The notes: generated by a model from the sequence alone, not told the origin. A stretch of DNA of 64,000 nt from Ancrocorticia sp047501485 (GCA_047501485.1 JAZDRN010000002.1:1-64000); one strand, 5' to 3'. Shown: positions 50,695 through 60,151, numbered from the stretch's first letter. Translations and numbers: made by a program.

Positions 50695-51399
50695 GAGAGG
50701 ATCTCCAATGAACGCGGACTGGACGAGAGATGCCTTCAACGTGGGTTTGGTTGGGAAGCAAACAACGACCAAAGAAAACAAAAAGATGACCTGATTTTGT
50801 TTTTGAATTCTATGTGTGCCTATGGATGACGTCAATGGCGCAGTAACCGCATGTGTTGGTCGGCGTGCTGATTGATGCGGGTACCAACATCGAACTCGTC
50901 TTCAAGGACGGAAACAAAAGAAAACAAAATAAAAGCCAAATTTTGTTTTCTTTTGTTTTGGAGGATGTTACACCGTGATTCACGGTATTTTTCGGTCTGG
51001 CGCGCGGTAGGTGCGCTGCGCTCCAATCGACTCCGCAGTGGGCGCCATGTATGCCCGCCGCAAGCTGAACGGATGCACCTACGGCAACCTGGTTGGACGT
51101 GGCACCGTAATCCAGCCGGTTGGGTGGGGATATCAGCTTTGAGATGGGAACACGGCGTGGGGTGAGCTGCCAAAGCACGATCCCATGTGTAGCCTGATTC
51201 CTCGGCATAGCGGAGGGCGACCGAGTCCGATCCGGCCTGGAACTCACTCTAACTCGAGCCCTCAACTCGAACTCGCGCTAAACTTGGCGTAGTTCCGGCC
51301 ATACACCGTTCCCGAATCACCTCGCCACCATTGGTGACACTCATTTGGGGCGTCAGAGAAGCCAACCGTACCCAACCGGACGAAAGAGGCTGTGAATTC
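50695..51399. other. Intergenic spacer between fic (-) and hsdR (+)
   Basis: About 705 bp with no supported gene. It holds an A/T-rich inverted-repeat cluster (50771-50958), which should contain the divergent promoters. A short + strand reading at about 51037-51140 (MYARRKLNGCTYGNLVGRG) could be a gene fragment, but it has no recognisable homology. A minus-strand 151-codon ORF (50810-51265) covers the repeats and is rejected. Confidence 0.5.
50912..50958. repeat. Perfect 19-bp A/T inverted repeat in the fic/hsdR spacer
   Basis: AAACAAAAGAAAACAAAAT (50912-50930) and its exact complement ATTTTGTTTTCTTTTGTTT (50940-50958), 9-nt loop. A related A-rich block (AAAGAAAACAAAAA at 50771-50784) and T-rich block (ATTTTGTTTTTG at 50794-50805) lie ~110 bp to the left. 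It may be an operator for the winged-helix part of the Fic protein or the ImmA-XRE protein. Confidence 0.9.
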
Positions 51400-54300
51400 G
51401 TGGGAAACTTCGACTTCGTACGCGAAACCCTTCCGCCGTTCCATGATGATGCCGCGAAAGCTGAGTCGTATCTATCGAACGATCCGCGCTCCGCCTGCTT
51501 TTATTCGCGCCGAACCATCGAGAATTTGATGGGCTACCTCTATCAGGTGATGAATTTGCGGGAGCCCTACCGCAGTGACCTCGCTGCTCGCATCAAGGAC
51601 GCCCAGTTCACCCGATTGGTCAGCCCGCAGGTCTGCCAGAAACTGGACCTCATTCGTCGCATCGGCAATGAAGCGGTTCACGACTCCAAGCCGATTGTTC
51701 CCACCAAGGCACTGACCTCGCTGCGTGAACTCCACCATGTGCTCATCTGGGCTAGTTTTCATTTTTCAGCCAAGCCCGAACTTGTTCCCTTGCGTGATCA
51801 GTTCGATCCGAAGCTTGCGGCTCAGGCTGCACCGCTTTCACACGAGGAAGTCATCTGCCTCGCCGAGAAATTCCAGAAACAAGACGCTGTCCATGCTCGC
51901 GAGCTTGCCGCAAAGGATGAACTGCTCGCTCAATCAGAGGCGGAGATTGCCTCCCTGCAGGCCCAGATTCAAGCTGCACAGATCGCCAGCACAGCTAGCG
52001 ATGTACACGATTACGGTGAAGCGGACACTCGCAGGGATTTGATCGATCTGGCACTCTCCGAGGCGGGATGGGCTCTGGATCAACCACGCGACCGTGAGTA
52101 CAGAGTGCACGACATGCCCACTCGGACCGGAACCGGGCGAGCCGACTACGTGCTTTGGGGTGCGAACGGACTTCCACTCGCCGTCGTCGAAGCCAAAGCC
52201 ACCACTTCGTCCGCCCAAGCTGGTCAGCACCAAGCCAAGCTTTATGCGGACGGACTCGAATCAGAATTCGGACGGCGTCCCGTCATCTTTTACACGAACG
52301 GATTTGAGATCTGGATGTGGGATGATTCTGCGGGCTACCCACCGCGCCAGATTCAGGGCTTTTACACCCGTGACGAACTGGAACTTGCTATTCAGCGCCG
52401 CAATACTCGCCAGCAGCTTTCCCATGCGGAGGTAAGTACTGATATCGCAGGGCGCCCCTATCAAGTTCGTGCACTTAAAGCTGTTGGTGACGCGTTCGAT
52501 CGCAGGCAGCGCGATGCACTCCTAGTCATGGCGACCGGTTCGGGTAAGACCCGAACCGTCATTGCGCTGGTCGAGCAGCTGCAACGAGCCGGCTGGGTGA
52601 AACGAGTCCTCTTTCTAGCGGACCGAACAGCGCTTGTGGCTCAGGCAACAGCGGCTTTCAAGGAACATCTACCCGCTTCGACCACGGTCAATCTGGTGAG
52701 GGAGAAGAGCCTCGAAGGACGCGTATACGTCTCCACCTACCCAACGATGATGAACCTCATCAACGAAGTCGACGGTGGAGAACGCAGGTTCGGTGCGGGA
52801 TATTTCGACCTCATTGTGATCGATGAGGCTCATCGATCTGTCTACGCGAAGTACGGAGCCATTTTCGAGTACTTCGACGCTTTGCTCGTGGGGCTGACGG
52901 CTACCCCGAAAGACGAAATCGATCACAACACCTACCGGCTGTTCAATCTTGAAAACGGGGTGCCCACCGATGCCTATGGCCTGGACGAGGCGGTTGCCGA
53001 CGGTTATCTGGTGCCTCCGCGTGGTGTCAGCGTCGGTACCGAGTTCCTTGACAGGGGCATACGCTACGACGCCCTGAGTGATGAGGAAAAGGCCGAGTGG
53101 GATGCCATCGAGTGGGGAGAAGAAGGTCCTCCCGAGGCCGTCGATGCTGGAGTTCTCAACACGTACCTCTTCAACGAGGACACCGTAGACAAGGTGCTTT
53201 CCACTCTCATGCTTGAGGGATACAAGGTGGCCGGGGGTGACAGGCTGGGAAAGACCATCATTTTTGCCAAGAATCAGGCACACGCCGAGTTCATTCAGCG
53301 ACGTTTCGATGCTGCCTATCCCGAGTATGCAGGCCAGTTCGCACAGATCATCACTCATCAGAGTCGCTACGCGCAAAACCTCATCGACAACTTCAGCCAG
53401 TCGGAGAAGACGCCGCACATTGCCATCAGCGTTGACATGCTGGACACCGGGATTGATGTGCCAGAGGTAGTCAACCTGGTTTTCTTCAAGGCCGTCCACT
53501 CCAAGTCGAAGTTCTGGCAGATGATCGGCCGGGGCACACGTCTTTGCCCGGATTTGTTTGGCCCAGGGGAGGACAAGCAAGATTTCTTGGTATTTGATTT
53601 CTGCGGGAACCTCGAATTCTTCAGTCAGGACATACCCGGACGCGAAGGTACGACCCAGAAGTCGCTGTCGCAGCGTTTGTTCGAGATGCGACTTCTGCTG
53701 TTGCGGGAGCTGGATCTGAATGGAGGCTACGTGGTTGGCGGTGCGTCTAACCCAACTGAGGTTCATAGCGTCCCCCGTGCCGCAGACGGCGTAGAGAACG
53801 CTGTGGAGCACACGAAGGAACGCGGTCTCCGCGAATCGACGGTTTCGACCTTGCGGGAGATTATCGCTGGAATGAACCCAGATAATTTCATCGTGCGCCC
53901 GCACCGACGTGAAATCGAGCGGTTCTCTCGCCCGCAGGCATGGAGGAACCTGAGCGAAGACGATATCGAGATGGCCCAAGCTCTGGCTGGACTTCCGTCC
54001 GCAACTCGTGACGACGACGAAGCCGCCAAGCGTTTTGATCTCCTGATTCTCTCCGCTCAGCTGGCTCAGATGGAGGGCAATGTTACGGAGGTTGACAGAG
54101 TAGGCAAGAAGGTCCAGAACATCGCAAGTTCGCTTCTCACTAGGACGACGATCCCGGCGGTTGCGGCTCAGGCCGAGCTCCTTGAGGAGGTCAACGCGGA
54201 TAGTTGGTGGATGGATGTCACCTTGCCCATGATGGAGGAATTACGGCAGCGAGTCCGCTCGCTCGTGCGGTTTCTTGATCGATCTGCTCGGTCCGTCGTG

Positions 54301-54843
54301 TACACGGACTTCGAGGATTCACTTCGCGAGGTTAGGAAGATCGATCTGCCCAGCGTCACACCCGGAATGAACTCAGAGCGTTTCCGGGCCAAGGTCGAGG
54401 CTTGCTTCCGCGACCATCACGACAATCTGGCCTTGCAAAGGCTGCGTAGAAATCGGCAGCTGACCAACGGAGACTTGAGCGAATTGGAGAGGTTACTGCT
54501 TGCCACCGGTGTGGCACAAAGCGAGGACATCGAACGTGTCGCTGATAGGGCCGGAGGACTGGGGCTTTTCATCAGATCCATTGTGGGACTGGACAGAGAA
54601 GCTGCCGAGCGAGAGTTCGAACAGTTCCTTGACCGGACGAGATTTTCGGTGGATCAAGTGCGATTTGTTGGCCTGATCATTAACGAGTTAACAAAGAACG
54701 GCATGGTCGAGCCTAGGCGCCTCTTTGAGTCCCCGTACACGGACGAAGCGTTGCGTGGCCCTGATCAGATGTTCGGGGAGGCTGAATTCGGGAAAATCGT
54801 CGGAACTTTACGCAGTATTAAACAGACTGCGGTTCCACGCTAG
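51400..54843 (+). CDS. hsdR: Type I restriction endonuclease subunit R (EcoEI-type)
   Basis: A 1147-residue motor/nuclease. An N-terminal DUF4145-like helical domain (about 5-110) precedes the PD-(D/E)xK nuclease (GRADYVLWGANGLPLAVVEAKA). Superfamily 2 helicase motifs follow: ATGSGKTR (about 378-385), DEAH (about D475), GLTATPKD, and motif VI-like QMIGRGTRLCPD. The EcoEI-R C-terminal domain closes it. It cuts unmethylated DNA far from the site after ATP-driven translocation. GTG 51400 is preceded by AAAGAGG. It is separated from hsdMS by the inverted fic gene. Confidence 0.96.
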   Translation: MGNFDFVRETLPPFHDDAAKAESYLSNDPRSACFYSRRTIENLMGYLYQVMNLREPYRSDLAARIKDAQFTRLVSPQVCQKLDLIRRIGNEAVHDSKPIVPTKALTSLRELHHVLIWASFHFSAKPELVPLRDQFDPKLAAQAAPLSHEEVICLAEKFQKQDAVHARELAAKDELLAQSEAEIASLQAQIQAAQIASTASDVHDYGEADTRRDLIDLALSEAGWALDQPRDREYRVHDMPTRTGTGRADYVLWGANGLPLAVVEAKATTSSAQAGQHQAKLYADGLESEFGRRPVIFYTNGFEIWMWDDSAGYPPRQIQGFYTRDELELAIQRRNTRQQLSHAEVSTDIAGRPYQVRALKAVGDAFDRRQRDALLVMATGSGKTRTVIALVEQLQRAGWVKRVLFLADRTALVAQATAAFKEHLPASTTVNLVREKSLEGRVYVSTYPTMMNLINEVDGGERRFGAGYFDLIVIDEAHRSVYAKYGAIFEYFDALLVGLTATPKDEIDHNTYRLFNLENGVPTDAYGLDEAVADGYLVPPRGVSVGTEFLDRGIRYDALSDEEKAEWDAIEWGEEGPPEAVDAGVLNTYLFNEDTVDKVLSTLMLEGYKVAGGDRLGKTIIFAKNQAHAEFIQRRFDAAYPEYAGQFAQIITHQSRYAQNLIDNFSQSEKTPHIAISVDMLDTGIDVPEVVNLVFFKAVHSKSKFWQMIGRGTRLCPDLFGPGEDKQDFLVFDFCGNLEFFSQDIPGREGTTQKSLSQRLFEMRLLLLRELDLNGGYVVGGASNPTEVHSVPRAADGVENAVEHTKERGLRESTVSTLREIIAGMNPDNFIVRPHRREIERFSRPQAWRNLSEDDIEMAQALAGLPSATRDDDEAAKRFDLLILSAQLAQMEGNVTEVDRVGKKVQNIASSLLTRTTIPAVAAQAELLEEVNADSWWMDVTLPMMEELRQRVRSLVRFLDRSARSVVYTDFEDSLREVRKIDLPSVTPGMNSERFRAKVEACFRDHHDNLALQRLRRNRQLTNGDLSELERLLLATGVAQSEDIERVADRAGGLGLFIRSIVGLDREAAEREFEQFLDRTRFSVDQVRFVGLIINELTKNGMVEPRRLFESPYTDEALRGPDQMFGEAEFGKIVGTLRSIKQTAVPR

Positions 54844-55016
54844 GTAGCGCAGGAAGTTCTAGTCAGCGACCATGGCAGAAATTTGCAGGGATTGGAGGGC
54901 AGCGCTGTATGCGGGGCCATATAATAGCTTGGAAATGGCGAGATATCGAAGATAATCGTCGTTGCTAGAGATTATGGACCGAGAATACGAGATGTCGGTG
55001 CAAGGTCAATGGCCCA

Positions 55017-55925
55017 CTATCCGCCGATCTCCACATGGGTGGCGGTGCAGTGGGTGGAGGCGACGGCTTCGGTGACGTGCTCGGCGGCGAGATCCGATAC
55101 TCGGCCGCAAACGGCGGTATATCCGAGTTCGGCGGCGAGCGCGGGCCGCTCATCCGGTTCGGCTTCTCTCAGGACATCCGCACGAACCTCGGTGTCTATC
55201 CTCACTCGGGGCTCGCCTTCGACCCACTCGGTGCTGAGATCGTAGGTCAGCGAGTCGCCGGGATCCGGCAGGAGCTCGGCGACATCGTCGAGCGCGAAGG
55301 CCAGCGAGAAGAGCTCGGGGTGGATCGGCCCCTCCCTGCCCTCGATTAGCTGCACTGCGTGGCCATCGGGGAGAGCCACGCGCTGTGAGTCCAGGTTGTC
55401 CGCGATGTACGGAGGGAGTTCGCGCGTCGTGAGCGCAGCTCCTTCCTCGGCACTGGAGACGCCGGTGCTCAGCAGCACTCGTGGTTCATCCGTCTGAGCC
55501 CAGACCGTTATCGATGACCAGTCGCCGCCCGCGGCGGTTTCGACGAGCTGCCCGGTGGCCTCCTCTGCGGCGGAACCCGCGAAGGTCAGATTCGCCCAGG
55601 TATCGGGTGTCTCGAATTCGAGAACGGGCACGTTCTCGCCATGCTCCACTCGGAGGTCGGTGAGATCGAGTAGGAGATCTGCCCAGGCTTGCGCGTCCGC
55701 ATCTGGTTCGAGTACGACCCGCGCCGGCGGCCCTGGAACATTTTCCGCGTGTGCCCAACCGTCAACGCGTGCGTCATGCGAGGTCACGATGGCCGAGCTG
55801 TCGAGCAGGTCGACGATGTCCTGCTCGTAATCATCCGAGTAGTTGTCAACCTGGCGTGCGCAACCCGCGGCGAGTACGACGGCGAACAATGCGAGCACGG
55901 TGGCGAATGCGCGGCGATATGACAT
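55017..55925 (-). CDS. Secreted lipoprotein of unknown function
   Basis: A 302-residue lipoprotein: signal SYRRAFATVLALFAVVLAAGC with lipobox LAAGC. The mature part has two similar-looking halves rich in Asp/Glu (DAQAWADLLLDLTDLRVEHGE; PELFSLAFALDDVAELLPDPGDS), and ends AVASTHCTATHVEIGG. Two late Cys (VCGRV, THCTA) could form a disulfide. It resembles actinobacterial proteins I cannot name. It stands alone on the minus strand, following 174 bp without a gene after hsdR. Confidence 0.75.
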   Translation of the reverse strand: MSYRRAFATVLALFAVVLAAGCARQVDNYSDDYEQDIVDLLDSSAIVTSHDARVDGWAHAENVPGPPARVVLEPDADAQAWADLLLDLTDLRVEHGENVPVLEFETPDTWANLTFAGSAAEEATGQLVETAAGGDWSSITVWAQTDEPRVLLSTGVSSAEEGAALTTRELPPYIADNLDSQRVALPDGHAVQLIEGREGPIHPELFSLAFALDDVAELLPDPGDSLTYDLSTEWVEGEPRVRIDTEVRADVLREAEPDERPALAAELGYTAVCGRVSDLAAEHVTEAVASTHCTATHVEIGG

Positions 55926-56126
55926 GCAGCGATGCTACCCGTGGGAAATCATGAGCCGAAGGGGAAACTCTGGGGAGCTTGAACCTGGCGATCTGGAAGG
56001 TATTCGCAGGCGGGGGCTAAAGAGGTCACAGATTTGGCGAGAGGTCACGGATGTGGCCTTGTCCCACGTGTGGTCTCTCGCGCGAAGTGTAGCCTCATCG
56101 CCTTCTGATCTAGCGGCCTTTTTGCT

Positions 56127-56308
56127 CGGCTTTCCTCATGGTGTTCGTCGCTGAGCGACTTACCACCATTTCGTCAGCCTCAAAAGTGAATGTTTCATTC
56201 ACTTTATTCGGCTTTCCTCATGGTGTTCGTCGCTGAGCGACTTACTACCATTTCGTTGGCCTCGGAAATGAAAGCAGGAGCGTTCATTTCGCTCGACCTT
56301 CCTCATGG
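56127..56308. repeat. Repeated hairpin units downstream of the tRNA cluster
   Basis: A ~55-bp unit starting CGGCTTTCCTCATGGTGTTCG occurs at 56127-56181 and 56209-56264 (82-bp period), each with GTCGC-TGA-GCGAC. Between them is AAAGTGAATG-TTT-CATTCACTTT, and after the second GAAATGAA-N10-TTCATTTC. The unit's CCTCATGGTG also directly follows the 3' end of tRNA-Phe (read on the minus strand). They look like tandem terminators or duplicated tRNA 3' flanks of the minus-strand tRNA transcript. No gene in 55926-56308. Confidence 0.7.
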
Positions 56309-56381
56309 TGGCTCCGAGGGGCGTCGATCCCCTGACCTCACGATTTTCAGTCGTGCGCTCTACCAACTGAGCTACAGAGCC
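56309..56381 (-). tRNA. tRNA-Phe (GAA)
   Basis: A 73-nt cloverleaf: acceptor GGCTCTG/CGGAGCC, D-arm AGCTCAGTTGGTAGAGC, anticodon stem CACGA with loop CTGAAAA (anticodon GAA), T-arm GGGGATCGACGCCCC. CCA is not encoded. It is the last of three tRNAs transcribed leftward. Confidence 0.96.
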
Positions 56382-56430
56382 CTAAGCCTGAACTTAGAGA
56401 CAAAAGGCCGGTTTCCCGGCCGATCATCCG

Positions 56431-56504
56431 CGACCCCGACGGGACTTGAACCCGCGACCTCCGCCGTGACAGGGCGGCGCGCTAACCAACTGCGCTACGG
56501 GGCC
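56431..56504 (-). tRNA. tRNA-Asp (GTC)
   Basis: A 74-nt cloverleaf: acceptor GGCCCCG with CGGGGTC, anticodon stem CCGCC and loop CTGTCAC (anticodon GTC), T-loop TTCAAGT. CCA is not encoded. Middle of the three-tRNA run. Confidence 0.96.
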
Positions 56505-56549
56505 AATACTTTGAGGTATTGACCTCTCGATCTCACTGGGTGAGACCTG

Positions 56550-56622
56550 TACCCCCAACCGGGTTCGAACCGGTGTCGCCGCCGTGAAAGGGCGGTGTCC
56601 TAGACCACTAGACGATGGGGGC
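56550..56622 (-). tRNA. tRNA-Glu (TTC)
   Basis: A 73-nt cloverleaf: acceptor GCCCCCA with TGGGGGT, anticodon stem CCGCC and loop CTTTCAC (anticodon TTC), T-loop TTCGAAC. CCA is not encoded. First of the three tRNAs; its promoter must lie within 56623-56955. Confidence 0.96.
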
Positions 56623-56955
56623 CCAATGGGCTTATCAACCCGTGTTCCAAACATTACCGCTTGGTGGAACTCCATAAGCTTAGCCAGAGATTCGGGGGTC
56701 TGTCGAATTGAGTATGTGTGTACTGAGTCACCACTTTTGGGGCTCTTCGGGGAGCATATCGCCGGCCGCCACGGGGTCAGGGGACCGTGGCGAAACACAC
56801 TCTCGCATCCACACCGATTCCTTCCAGGCCCGGTCCTTCCAGGCCCGGCTCGATGCTTGAGAGAACACCTCTTGCGGAAGCCCTCCCGCCTCCTCGCTTT
56901 GCGGTGGGCGAAGTACATGGGCCAAAACCCAGCTATCTCGCTTAGCCTTGGATGT
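56623..56955. other. Divergent spacer between tRNA-Glu and the MscS gene
   Basis: About 330 bp with no gene. TAGCCT (56943-56948) lies 7 nt before the MscS start, in the leaderless arrangement. A direct repeat CCAGGCCCGGTCCTTCCAGG-like pair sits near 56824. The open frame that crosses this region from 56584 starts inside tRNA-Glu and is rejected as the MscS N-terminus. Confidence 0.4.
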
Positions 56956-58683
56956 ATGGGTGTGCTCTCGTCTCTCATGAATTCTCTTCCCGCCTCTCTC
57001 GGCAACCTCTCTCTTGGCAACCTCTTTTCCACGTCCCTCACCAACGCTCTTCCCACCGCAGTGACTGACGACGACGGCGGTGTGGATCCGGAAGCGGTGG
57101 TCGACGCGACCGTCAGCCTGGTGACGATCCTTCTCGGGATCGCGATCGGCGTCGTCGTGGGCCTCATCGTCGCCCTTCTGGTGCAGGTGATCGCCAGGTT
57201 CCTGGCGCGCAAGCACACGTTCGTGCTGGAGACCATGAAGAAGATGACCCTGCCGCTGCGGGTGTCTCTCGCGTTGGCGGGCGGTTGGATCGGCATGATG
57301 ATCGTGTGGAGCGATCCGGCCACGGAGGAACGTGCGCGTTACCGTGATATCGCGGACCACGCCTTCCTCATCTGCGTCATCCTAGCGGCGACCTGGCTGG
57401 TCGCGGCAGTCATGAACGGCATCGAACAGTCGGTGCTCAACAGCCTGCGAATGACGGGTGAATCGCGTTTCCGCCGCACCCAGACGCAGATGGAGATATT
57501 GCACCGCATCATACTCGCGGCTGTCTGGGTCCTCGGTGGCGCGTTGGTTCTCATGACCTTCGATTGGGGCAAGGCTCTGGGGGGAGCGTTGTTCACTTCT
57601 GCCGGCTTGGTCTCCGTGGTCGTCGGTATCGCTGCCCAGTCGACTCTCGGAAATGTCTTCGCGGGGCTGCAACTCGCGTTCTCGGATTCGATCCGCATGG
57701 GGGATATCGTCATGTGGGAGGACGAGTTCACCACGGTCGAGGAGATCACGCTGACGTACGTGGTGCTGAAGGTGTGGGATGGGCGTCGTCTCATCGTCCC
57801 CTCCAAGGAGATGACGGGCAGGACGTTCGAGAACTGGACTCGCCGGGCTCCCGATCTGCTTGGACGCGTCGAGTTCGATCTGGACTGGTCCACTCCCATT
57901 CCGCAGATGCGGGCCGAGCTCAACCGGATCCTTGAGCGCACCGATATGTGGGACGGCGGTACCGGGATCCTGCAGGTCCTGGATGCAACTGGGGGACGCC
58001 TGCAGGTGGGTGCGTTGCTCTCGGGCCGCACCTCTGCCGAACTCACCGATCTCAAGTACTACGTGCGCGAGGAATTGGTGAGGTGGATCCAGAAGAATGC
58101 TCCGGAAGCCGCACCGCACACCCGGATCGTTGCCGATGACGAATTGATCGATCTCCTGCCCGACGGCGGCCGGGCCTCCTTCGATGACGAGGGCAGGAAG
58201 CTGATCGTCGCCGGCCCTGACACATCGATCGACAATCTGAAGAAGAAGGAGGAGGGCGCCGACGAGGAGCGGGAGGACTCGATGCGCGCGCAGGGCAGTG
58301 GCGAGAAGGCGGCGCAGGTGAAACCGGAAGGCCCCTCGACGGCGGATCTCACCGAGACCCAGGTCCTGGACCTATCCGAGCTGCCGGCTCTCCGACCGGA
58401 TCGGGTACCCGTTTTCGATCGCGATGTCGCCGATCCCGCTGTTGCGGGGCCTCCCACCGGCAAGGCGGCGGGCCACGAATCCTCGATTTTCACGGGCTCG
58501 CTGCAGGCTGAGAAGCGCCGTCAGGAATTCTCCGGGCCCGGAGAGGATGCCTTGAAGGAGCGCGAGGCGGTCTACGAGAAGAAGAAGGCCGTGGAGACGG
58601 GTTCCCAGCCGGTGGTCGATGACGAGGGAGGCCCCGAGACCCAGGAGCTGACCTCTGAACAGGACGAGCGGGAGCGGAACTGA
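56956..58683 (+). CDS. MscS family mechanosensitive ion channel
   Basis: A 575-residue channel. An N-terminal soluble/secreted-like stretch (about 1-35, Ser/Leu-rich) precedes four or so membrane helices, the last with the pore-lining pattern GGALFTSAGLVSVVVGIAAQSTLGNVFAGLQLAFSDSIRMGD. The MscS beta domain (EEITLTYVVLKVWDGRRLIVPSKEMTGRTFENWTRR) and C-terminal alpha/beta domain follow. A ~150-residue acidic, probably disordered tail is extra compared with E. coli MscS. The start is ATG 56956; ATG 56977 is also possible. It releases solutes under hypo-osmotic shock. Confidence 0.93.
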   Translation: MGVLSSLMNSLPASLGNLSLGNLFSTSLTNALPTAVTDDDGGVDPEAVVDATVSLVTILLGIAIGVVVGLIVALLVQVIARFLARKHTFVLETMKKMTLPLRVSLALAGGWIGMMIVWSDPATEERARYRDIADHAFLICVILAATWLVAAVMNGIEQSVLNSLRMTGESRFRRTQTQMEILHRIILAAVWVLGGALVLMTFDWGKALGGALFTSAGLVSVVVGIAAQSTLGNVFAGLQLAFSDSIRMGDIVMWEDEFTTVEEITLTYVVLKVWDGRRLIVPSKEMTGRTFENWTRRAPDLLGRVEFDLDWSTPIPQMRAELNRILERTDMWDGGTGILQVLDATGGRLQVGALLSGRTSAELTDLKYYVREELVRWIQKNAPEAAPHTRIVADDELIDLLPDGGRASFDDEGRKLIVAGPDTSIDNLKKKEEGADEEREDSMRAQGSGEKAAQVKPEGPSTADLTETQVLDLSELPALRPDRVPVFDRDVADPAVAGPPTGKAAGHESSIFTGSLQAEKRRQEFSGPGEDALKEREAVYEKKKAVETGSQPVVDDEGGPETQELTSEQDERERN

Positions 58684-58742
58684 GCCTATTGCCACGCTGA
58701 TTTCCGTGGACTTCGGTCGGTTGTCTGAGCGACGATGTAAGC

Positions 58743-59162
58743 ATGAGTGAGAAATCAATGCTTCCGCAATCTGACGACGAATGGCGCGCGGTTCTCACGC
58801 CAATGGAGTTCCACGTGCTCCGCGAGGCAGGCACGGAGCGTCCCTTCAGCGGCGAACTGCTGGACGAGGAACGCGAGGGCACCTATCGCTGCCGGGCGTG
58901 CGGGGCCAAGCTTTTCCGTTCCTCGACGAAGTTCGACGCCGGCTGCGGCTGGCCCAGTTTCTACGACCCGGCGGACAGCGACGCCGTCGTCACCGACGTC
59001 GATTACAAGCTCGGCTACCCGCGCGTGGAGGTGAGGTGCGCAACCTGCAATTCCCATTTGGGTCACGTGTTCCCAGACGCTCCGCAGATGCCTACGGGCC
59101 AGCGCTACTGCATGAACTCGGTGTGTTTGACATTCGAACCAGATGCTGCCCCGCAGGACTGA
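58743..59162 (+). CDS. msrB: Peptide-methionine (R)-S-oxide reductase
   Basis: A 139-residue MsrB that repairs methionine R-sulfoxide. Zinc Cys pairs CRACG and CATCN, the CGWPSFYDP motif, and the catalytic Cys in QRYCMNSVCL are present. Length is standard. It stands 60 bp after the MscS gene. There is no Shine-Dalgarno, only TAAGC just before the ATG. Confidence 0.96.
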   Translation: MSEKSMLPQSDDEWRAVLTPMEFHVLREAGTERPFSGELLDEEREGTYRCRACGAKLFRSSTKFDAGCGWPSFYDPADSDAVVTDVDYKLGYPRVEVRCATCNSHLGHVFPDAPQMPTGQRYCMNSVCLTFEPDAAPQD

Positions 59163-59209
59163 TATCCCGCGGAGGATGCTCCACCGACCGATGACGGCCC
59201 GGGTGCGCC

Positions 59210-60151
59210 GTGGGTAGTGTTCTCGTCTCCTTCTGGTCTCTTATAGCGGTCATGGTGGTGGGCTATCTGCTGGCGCGCTACGGAATCACCAGGCCGGGTG
59301 CGGACAAGGCCCTCACTCGCATCGCCTTTGCGGGGGCCATGCCCTCCCTGCTCTTCAATACCGTCGCCCACTCGAATCCCGCGGAGGTCTTCTCGGCCAG
59401 CGCCGCCACCAACGTGCTGTCCGCCTGTGTCCTCGTGGTCATCTACACCGTGGTGGCGCGGACTGTCTTCAAGATGCGCGGCGGCGAGGTCACGATCGGC
59501 GCCCTGTGCGCCTCCTACACGAACGCGGGGAATCTGGGCGTCGCCTTCCTCACCGCCGTCGCGGGAGATGCCTCTGTGGCGGCTCCCATCATCGTGTTCC
59601 AGCTGTGCGTCATGGTGCCGGTGTCTTTCGCGATCCTGGACCGTCAGACCGGAAAACGGGGCCGCAGTCTCTGGCGCACCATCCTGGCTCCGTTCACGGC
59701 GCCACCCGTGGTGGGAGTGCTGCTCGGGCTGGTCTTCGCCGCGACAGGATGGTCCATTCCCGCGGTCGTCTCCGCACCCGTCGATATTCTCGCCGCGGCC
59801 GCGGTACCGATGGTATTGATCGCCATGGGGATATCCTGGCGTGGGGCGCATATCCCGCGCTTGAGGCGCGAGTCGGCGCCCCTCTACTTCGCTGTCTTCC
59901 TTCGATGCATCGTCGGCCCGCTCCTCACGTTCGGTTTCGGTGTGCTCTTCGGCCTGTCCGGAGCGGTGCTCATGGCAGTGACGATCGCCGGCGCTTTCCC
60001 CGTCGCCAATAACGTTTTCACCTACGCTCATCGGTACGACGTCGGCGTAGAGCTCTCCCGTGATGCCAACATCATTTCGACGATCTTGAGCCTGGGCGTC
60101 ACACTCCTCATCGCGTTCGTCTTCCACGCACAAGGTGGTGTCTCCGTATGA
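59210..60151 (+). CDS. AEC family transporter (auxin efflux carrier-like)
   Basis: A 313-residue membrane protein with about ten helices in two five-helix sets. The family signature is in the N-terminal GYLLARYGITRPGADKALTRIAFAGAMPSLLFNTVAHSNP, and the C-terminal repeat includes PVANNVFTYAHRY. These bacterial relatives export organic acids. It starts at a GTG and overlaps the EamA gene by 4 nt, so the two are coupled. Confidence 0.9.
   Translation: MGSVLVSFWSLIAVMVVGYLLARYGITRPGADKALTRIAFAGAMPSLLFNTVAHSNPAEVFSASAATNVLSACVLVVIYTVVARTVFKMRGGEVTIGALCASYTNAGNLGVAFLTAVAGDASVAAPIIVFQLCVMVPVSFAILDRQTGKRGRSLWRTILAPFTAPPVVGVLLGLVFAATGWSIPAVVSAPVDILAAAAVPMVLIAMGISWRGAHIPRLRRESAPLYFAVFLRCIVGPLLTFGFGVLFGLSGAVLMAVTIAGAFPVANNVFTYAHRYDVGVELSRDANIISTILSLGVTLLIAFVFHAQGGVSV

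Noticed and set aside
50810..51265. 151-codon minus-strand ORF in the fic/hsdR spacer
   Set aside because: It spans the A/T inverted repeats, has no ribosome site and no recognisable content.
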